DNA of 18,113 nucleotides from positions 1 to 18,113 of the forward strand of contig JACCVE010000415.1 in the NCBI GenBank assembly GCA_013698285.1, read 5' to 3'. A program made the translations under genes and the position numbers. Shown piece after piece: positions 14,370-18,113 of this stretch. The stretch comes from Chloroflexia bacterium. Lineage in GTDB: Bacteria > Chloroflexota > Chloroflexia > Thermomicrobiales > UBA6265. Every line of letters starts with the position of its first letter. The first letter of the stretch is position 1. The notes under the pieces were generated by a model. The model searched no databases. It was not told the DNA's origin and was given only the letters and a program-made list of their open reading frames with translations.

Positions 14370-15338
14370 TTACGGTTTCCTCGCCCATCGCGCGGCCGGG
14401 TCCTGGACGGTGGGGATCCCGACCGCTGGCAACGACACCGGCCCGGCGATCGCCGTCCAGGGAGGGGGATGAACGGTGGCCAGCAAGCGCTGCCGTGCCG
14501 TCTCCGCGGACCGCTCATCGGGATAGACGCCGTAGAGGCTCGGCCCCGCACCGGAGAAGGCGACGGCGGCGGCGTCCCGCCGCAGGGCCGCCTCGATCCC
14601 GGCCAGTTCCGGCCACCGCTCCAGGAGAGGACGCCGGAAGGCATTGGCATACCCCGCGAGGCCGGGCGTCCCGCTCAGCCGGAGGCTCTCGACCAAGACC
14701 CGCACCCGCTCGCCGGACGACAGGTCATCCGGCGCCAGGGCGGCGTAGAGGGCGGGAGTCTTCCGGGCCAAGGGCCGTCCCAACACCGGCAGGACGACGA
14801 GGTAGGTGACGCGGTCCACCATCGGGAGAGGTTCAACGACGTCACCCCGGCCCGTGACCAGCGCCGCGCCCCCGTTGAGGAACAGCGGCACGTCGCTGCC
14901 GATGCCGAGCGCCAGGGCATGGAGTTCCTCGTCGCCCACCGGGTCGGGCATCAGGGCATTGACGGCCCGCAGCACGGCCGCCGCGTCGCTGCTCGCCCCA
15001 CCCAACCCGGCGGCAGAGGGGATACCCTTCGTCAGGGTGATCGAGAGCCCGTGGGCGAGGGGTCGCACGGCCACGAGCGATTCCGCGGCGACGGCGGCGA
15101 GATTCGGTCCGGGTTCCCCCCCCACGGGAACGGGAATCGGCAAACCCGTCAGATCGACCGAAATGCCCGTCTCGACCGTCGCCGACACGGTCACCGTGTC
15201 GTAGACACCGATGGTCTGGACCACCGTCGCGATGTCGTGATAGCCGTCAGCGCGGCGCCCGATCACCTCCAGGCCGAGGTTGAGCTTGGCCGGGGCGAGG
15301 ACCGTCGCGCTGACGGCCACCCGTCCAGGCGCCGTCAT
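14370..15338 (-). CDS. ispE: 4-diphosphocytidyl-2-C-methyl-D-erythritol kinase
   Basis: A 322-residue GHMP-family kinase that phosphorylates CDP-methylerythritol at the 2-hydroxyl in the MEP pathway for isoprenoids. Visible motifs are LAPAKLNLGLEV (14-25, with the substrate lysine K18), RRADGYHDI (28-36), the ATP loop IPSAAGLGGASSDAAA (106-121), GSDVPLFLNGGAA (147-159, with the catalytic aspartate D149) and the C-terminal FSGAGPSLYGV. I take the ATG at 15336-15338, which overlaps the rsmA stop as ATGA; the longer open frame reading into rsmA adds nothing homologous. The gene closes the selD-rsmA-ispE run. The C-terminal Pro/Ala/Arg tail is a little longer than usual. Confidence 0.95.
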   Translation of the reverse strand: MTAPGRVAVSATVLAPAKLNLGLEVIGRRADGYHDIATVVQTIGVYDTVTVSATVETGISVDLTGLPIPVPVGGEPGPNLAAVAAESLVAVRPLAHGLSITLTKGIPSAAGLGGASSDAAAVLRAVNALMPDPVGDEELHALALGIGSDVPLFLNGGAALVTGRGDVVEPLPMVDRVTYLVVLPVLGRPLARKTPALYAALAPDDLSSGERVRVLVESLRLSGTPGLAGYANAFRRPLLERWPELAGIEAALRRDAAAVAFSGAGPSLYGVYPDERSAETARQRLLATVHPPPWTAIAGPVSLPAVGIPTVQDPAARWARKP

Positions 15339-16252
15339 CGCCGCGACACGATCGACCGGGGACGCAGGGCATTGACCGCCAGCCACTCCGCGACCGTGAG
15401 GGTCTGGGCCCGGCGGTCCGGGGCGATCCCGGCCGCGCCGAGCCAGTCCCTCACATCCGCCTTCGGTAGGGCGAGGGTGTCGGCCAGGGAGTTGGCGAGC
15501 TGCTTCCGCTTCTGCTGGAACCCGGCCGAGACGATCGTGAAGAACAAGGCCCGCTCCTCCCCCTCGACGGGGACGTGGTCGTGGACATCGAGCACGACGA
15601 CCGCCGACTCGACGGCGGGGGGCGGGAAGAAGACATCGGGCGGCACGGTGAAGGCGATCCTTGGCTCGGTGTAGAGCCGGGCCGCGACGCCGAGGATCGA
15701 GAGACGCGGCGGGGTCGCCGTGATCCGCTCGGCGACCTCCTTCTGGACCATCAACACCAGGCGCCGGGGCCGGTGAGGCTGTTCGAGCAGGTGGCGCAGA
15801 ATGGCAGTCGCGACCGAGTAGGGCAGGTTGGCGACCACGGTGAAGGGCGTCCCGTCCGCCACGACCGACGCGGTCGGCACGGTCAGCGCATCCGCCTCGA
15901 CCAGGCGGAACCGGTCCAGGTCACCGAACGTGACGAAGAGCTGGGCGGCTAGCTTGGCATCCAGCTCGATCGCGACCAGGCTGGCTCCCGTCGCCAGGAT
16001 GCCCTCGCTGAGGATACCGAGGCCCGGCCCGATCTCGACCACGGTGTCGCCCGGCCCGATCCCCGCCGCCGTCACGATCTGATCGATCACGGCGCGGTCG
16101 AGGAGGAAGTTTTGCCCCATCCCCTTGCTTGGACGGACCTCGATCCGGTCGAGCAACGCGCGCCAGGCGGGCAACGAATCCGGCAGACGCGACAGTTCAC
16201 CCGTCGGGGGGCGTTCGACCGATCTCGTCCCGGCGGTGTCCCGATCGGTCAT
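15335..16252 (-). CDS. rsmA: 16S rRNA (adenine1518-N6/adenine1519-N6)-dimethyltransferase
   Basis: A 305-residue KsgA/RsmA enzyme that dimethylates two adjacent adenines in the 3'-terminal helix of 16S rRNA late in small-subunit assembly. The SAM-binding fold is clear: KGMGQNFLLDRAV (43-55), VVEIGPGLGILSEGIL (71-86), the acidic VAIELDAK (93-100), VEADAL (118-123) and the catalytic NLPYSVATAIL (142-152). The FFPPPAVESAVV block and a helical C-terminal domain complete the family pattern. The ATG at 16250-16252 starts eight bases after the selD stop; the open frame extends into selD without homology. About 25 extra residues precede the conserved core. The stop overlaps the ispE start. The neighbour order rsmA-ispE is common in bacteria. 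Confidence 0.95.
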   Translation of the reverse strand: MTDRDTAGTRSVERPPTGELSRLPDSLPAWRALLDRIEVRPSKGMGQNFLLDRAVIDQIVTAAGIGPGDTVVEIGPGLGILSEGILATGASLVAIELDAKLAAQLFVTFGDLDRFRLVEADALTVPTASVVADGTPFTVVANLPYSVATAILRHLLEQPHRPRRLVLMVQKEVAERITATPPRLSILGVAARLYTEPRIAFTVPPDVFFPPPAVESAVVVLDVHDHVPVEGEERALFFTIVSAGFQQKRKQLANSLADTLALPKADVRDWLGAAGIAPDRRAQTLTVAEWLAVNALRPRSIVSRR

Positions 16253-16260
16253 CCCCGCGC

Positions 16261-17313
16261 TCACCGGACGGTGACACCCTCGCCGGCCGACACCGACCCG
16301 ATCGCCCAGGCGCCGGCACCCGCCTCGCGGAAGGCATCCATCATGGCCGAGAGCCGGTCGGCCGCGACGCTCAGCAGCAGGCCACCCGAGGTCTGCGGGT
16401 CCCAGAGCAACGCTTCCAGATCCTCCGGGACCCCCGCCCCGACCCACACCCGGCCAGTCTCGGTCGCGAAGTGGTCTCGATTCCGGCCTAGGCCACCCGC
16501 CCGGTGCCCAGCGGCGGCGTACGCCCGGGCCCCCGGCAGCAGCGGAACGGAGGCGGCCTCGACGTCGAACGCCACGCCGCCCTTCTCGGCCATCTCGGCC
16601 AGGTGACCCAGCAGGCCAAACCCGGTGATGTCGGTACAGGCGTTCGGGCCGACGGTGCCAGCCGCGACGGCGGCGGCCCGGTTCAATGTCAGCATCGAGT
16701 CGATCGCCGCCCGGACATGCGCCGGGTCCGCCGCCTCCCGCTTCAGCGCCGTGGTCACGACCCCGGTCCCGATCGGCTTGGTCAGCACGAGCGTGTCCCC
16801 GGGCGTCGCCCCCCCCTTGGTCCAGACCCGGTCCGGGTGGGCGAACCCGGTCACGCAGAGACCGTATTTCGGCTCCGGATCATCGACGGTGTGCCCCCCA
16901 GCGACCGCGCCGCCCGCCTCCGCGACCTTCGCCGCCCCCCCTTCGAGGATGGCGACCAGGATCTCGACCGGCAGATCCGACGGGAAGGCGGCGATGTTGA
17001 GGGCCAGCGAGACCGAACCGCCCATCGCGTAGATGTCGCTCATGCTGTTCGCGGCGGCGATCGCGCCGAAGGTGTGGGGGTCATCGACGATCGGCGAGAA
17101 GAAGTCCACCGTCTGGATCATCACCAGGTCGGCGGACACGCGGAAGACGGCCGCGTCGTCGCTGGTCTGGAGACCGACGAGCAGGTCCGGGTGGCTATGG
17201 GTGGCGAGTGTTCCCCCGCGCAGCACCTGCGCGAGTGCCCCGGGGCCAAGCTTCGACGCTCAGCCGGCAGCCCTCGCCAGCGTGGTCAGGCGGATCTCGT
17301 CGCGGTCGTGCAA
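16261..17313 (-). CDS. selD: Selenophosphate synthase, itself a selenoprotein (in-frame TGA at 17260-17262 read as Sec)
   Basis: A 350-residue SelD, which makes selenophosphate from selenide and ATP for selenocysteine and selenouridine synthesis. An ordinary reading would start at GTG 17226 and lose the catalytic N-terminus. Read through the TGA, the N-terminus becomes MHDRDEIRLTTL, then ARAAGUASKLGPGALAQVL. This matches the SelD active-site motif, with U18 where E. coli has Cys17 and the catalytic lysine at K21. Further motifs are TSDDAAVF, GGHTVDDPEPKYGLCVTG, DITGFGLLGHL and WDPQTSGGLLLSV. TTG 17311-17313 is the start: AAGGAG sits five bases upstream. A SECIS-like hairpin follows the TGA. 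rsmA begins eight bases after the stop. Automatic annotation would truncate this gene. The partners SelA, SelB and the Sec tRNA are not in the window. Confidence 0.93.
17215..17235 (-). promoter_or_regulatory. Bacterial SECIS hairpin of selD
   Basis: In the mRNA, CTCGCGCAG pairs with CTGCGCGGG over nine positions (one G-U) around the loop GTG. If the top G-C pair opens, the loop is GGUGC, presenting the GGU that SelB recognises in E. coli SECIS elements. The loop begins 33 nt after the TGA, inside the roughly 16-37 nt range of functional bacterial SECIS elements. It lies in the coding sequence, as is normal in bacteria. Confidence 0.75.
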
Positions 17314-17404
17314 AGCTGCTCCTTGGTCAAACGATTGATCCAGGCTCAAATGGCTGTGGCACGCCTGAACAAAGCCGACACCGAGCCCTATGCGGTTCGA
17401 GGAT

Positions 17405-17410
17405 ATTGTA
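17405..17410 (-). promoter_or_regulatory. Possible -10 element for selD-rsmA-ispE
   Basis: TACAAT on the minus strand is one base from consensus and would start transcription near 17398, about 85 nt before the selD TTG. No good -35 is seen at 16-18 bases (a weak TTCGAA lies 19 bases away). The remainder of 17314-17513 contains no gene I can support. Confidence 0.35.
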
Positions 17411-17513
17411 GGACGATATCATCCGGATCTTCGAACTGTCGAGAACTACGTCAGCACGTGGCACTCCGTCATCAGTCAGCCATTTGTATGGTCAATGAGT
17501 ATGGGGGGAACGT

Positions 17514-18056
17514 ATGGACACTGTGATCTTGCTCATCGCGGCGGCGATCCTGGCCACTCTGGCCGTCTGACTCATCACTCTCTCGACGCCCGCTGACTTT
17601 CGCTCGATATGGACGACGCTTGCGAAATGGAAACGACAATTTGAGGGAGTCGATGAAGTTTGGTCCAGGATCCCGAAATCGTACATGGTGAATTATCGAG
17701 ACTATCTCAACTCCTACAATTGGCAACAGCGACGTCAGTTTATTCTGCAGCGTGATGGGCATCGCTGTCGCCAATGTGGAGATGCGTATCGTCTCGAGGT
17801 CCATCATCTGACCTACCGTCGGCTCGGCCGGGAACATCCCAACGACCTCATGACACTCTGCCGACCATGCCACGAGTCTGTCCATCAACGTATCAAACAG
17901 TCACGGCGATGGGTGAAGTCGTCGAGGCAGCGCTGGTCCTCAAGATCAACAGTCCGCCGATGGTCTCCGAAACCTTCCAGAGCGCGCCAAGGGGACCGAT
18001 CTCGATACGCTGGCCGTAGCAGCCCAAAGCGGCGAGGAAGTCGCCGGAGATATTAG
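17514..18056 (+). pseudogene. Membrane-anchored HNH nuclease interrupted by an in-frame TGA at 17568-17570
   Basis: ATG 17514 has an excellent ribosome binding site (GGGGGGAA, three bases from the start) and begins a membrane helix, MDTVILLIAAAILATLAV, that stops at TGA after 18 codons. The same frame stays open beyond it: LITLSTPADFRSIW, KWKRQFEGVDEVW, then an HNH domain. In that domain RDGHRCRQCG, RLEVHHLTYRRLG and DLMTLCRPCHESVH give the zinc cysteine pairs and the catalytic HH. After about 17895 the frame becomes Arg/Ser-rich, suggesting a second lesion or the true end of the domain. Without readthrough, only a start at ATG 17685 could give the HNH part, without a good ribosome binding site. 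The simplest reading is a nonsense mutation (Trp or Arg to TGA). Because this organism decodes UGA as Sec in selD, readthrough must be considered, but I see no good SECIS after it. Codons such as TTT, AAA and ATA set it apart from its neighbours. Confidence 0.65.
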
Positions 18057-18113
18057 GTCTCATCCATGACATCCGAGATGACGTGACCCCCGAAAACTGG
18101 TCCAGGGATAATG
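17909..18113 (+). pseudogene. Antitoxin-like protein remnant split over two frames, continuing past the right edge
   Basis: From ATG 17909 the frame reads MGEVVEAALVLKINSPPMV and stops at 18017-18019. The neighbouring frame then reads AKGTDLDTLAVAAQSGEEV up to TGA 18067. The first frame resumes with LGLIHDIRDDVTPENW to the window edge. Spliced with single-base shifts near 17980 and 18049, this gives one sensible small protein. Its layout (an LKINSPP strand, a DLDTLAV helix, a closing helix ending D-x-x-P-E-x-W) resembles small antitoxins of type II systems. This is inference by eye from short fragments. Sequencing error is an alternative to true decay. No toxin gene is visible within the window. 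Confidence 0.3.

Noticed and set aside
12136..14472. 778-codon plus-strand frame opposite the PASTA kinase
   Set aside because: It is the antisense of a clear kinase gene, with Arg/Asp/Gly-rich sequence and no domain; typical high-GC shadow.
17390..17596. 68-codon plus-strand frame beginning MRFEDIVGRYHPDLRTVEN
   Set aside because: The start reads plausibly, but it lies across the selD promoter region and runs into the HNH start in another frame; no family seen, no ribosome binding site.
17571..17610. SECIS element after the TGA in the HNH gene
   Set aside because: Only a four-pair UCGA/UCGA stem with a large loop can be drawn; far weaker than the selD hairpin.

Overview
The window is a high-GC bacterial chromosome segment made almost entirely of core genes. 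It ends on the right in a lower-GC, damaged accessory patch. The gene complement (a RodZ-like HTH/DUF4115 protein, a PASTA kinase, CoaBC next to a DUF2085 protein, a Sec-type SelD) and the frequent GTG/TTG starts fit a Chloroflexota bacterium, perhaps Thermomicrobia/Sphaerobacter-like. That placement is an inference from general protein character, not from a search.

Left part (1-5340): the 5' end of rpoB runs leftwards off the window. It has a perfect consensus sigma-70 promoter (TTGACA, 17 bp, TATAAT) about 550 nt upstream of its start, so it has a very long leader and is not directly behind rplJ/rplL. Rightwards run a DUF2085 membrane protein, coaBC (pantothenate to 4'-phosphopantetheine steps of CoA synthesis), a YggT-like membrane protein, an overlooked 41-codon membrane-protein gene, and a diacylglycerol-kinase-family lipid kinase closed by a strong hairpin.

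Middle (5341-11414): leftwards lie a RodZ-like membrane HTH protein and, upstream of it, an unfamiliar protein of about 655 residues. That protein carries the same four-cysteine motif at both ends, joined by a long disordered linker. Divergent from it, rightwards, are miaB (tRNA ms2i6A37 methylthiotransferase) and a TPR protein with an unassigned C-terminal domain and an acidic tail.

Right part (11415-17313), all leftwards: a PASTA Ser/Thr kinase overlaps a membrane-anchored protein of unknown function. Upstream of them is a tight selD-rsmA-ispE run. selD looks truncated at its 5' end, but reading back through an in-frame TGA restores the canonical SelD N-terminus with selenocysteine at the active site. 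A bacterial-type SECIS hairpin sits 33 nt after the TGA. The organism is therefore predicted to make selenoproteins and to use SelD as one.

Far right (about 17340-18113): base composition and codon use change. An HNH nuclease gene with a strong ribosome binding site and an N-terminal membrane helix is interrupted by TGA after 18 codons. The following sequence shows antitoxin-like protein fragments scattered over two frames. This looks like the edge of a decaying mobile or defence-type region. No tRNA, rRNA, CRISPR array or complete insertion sequence was seen.
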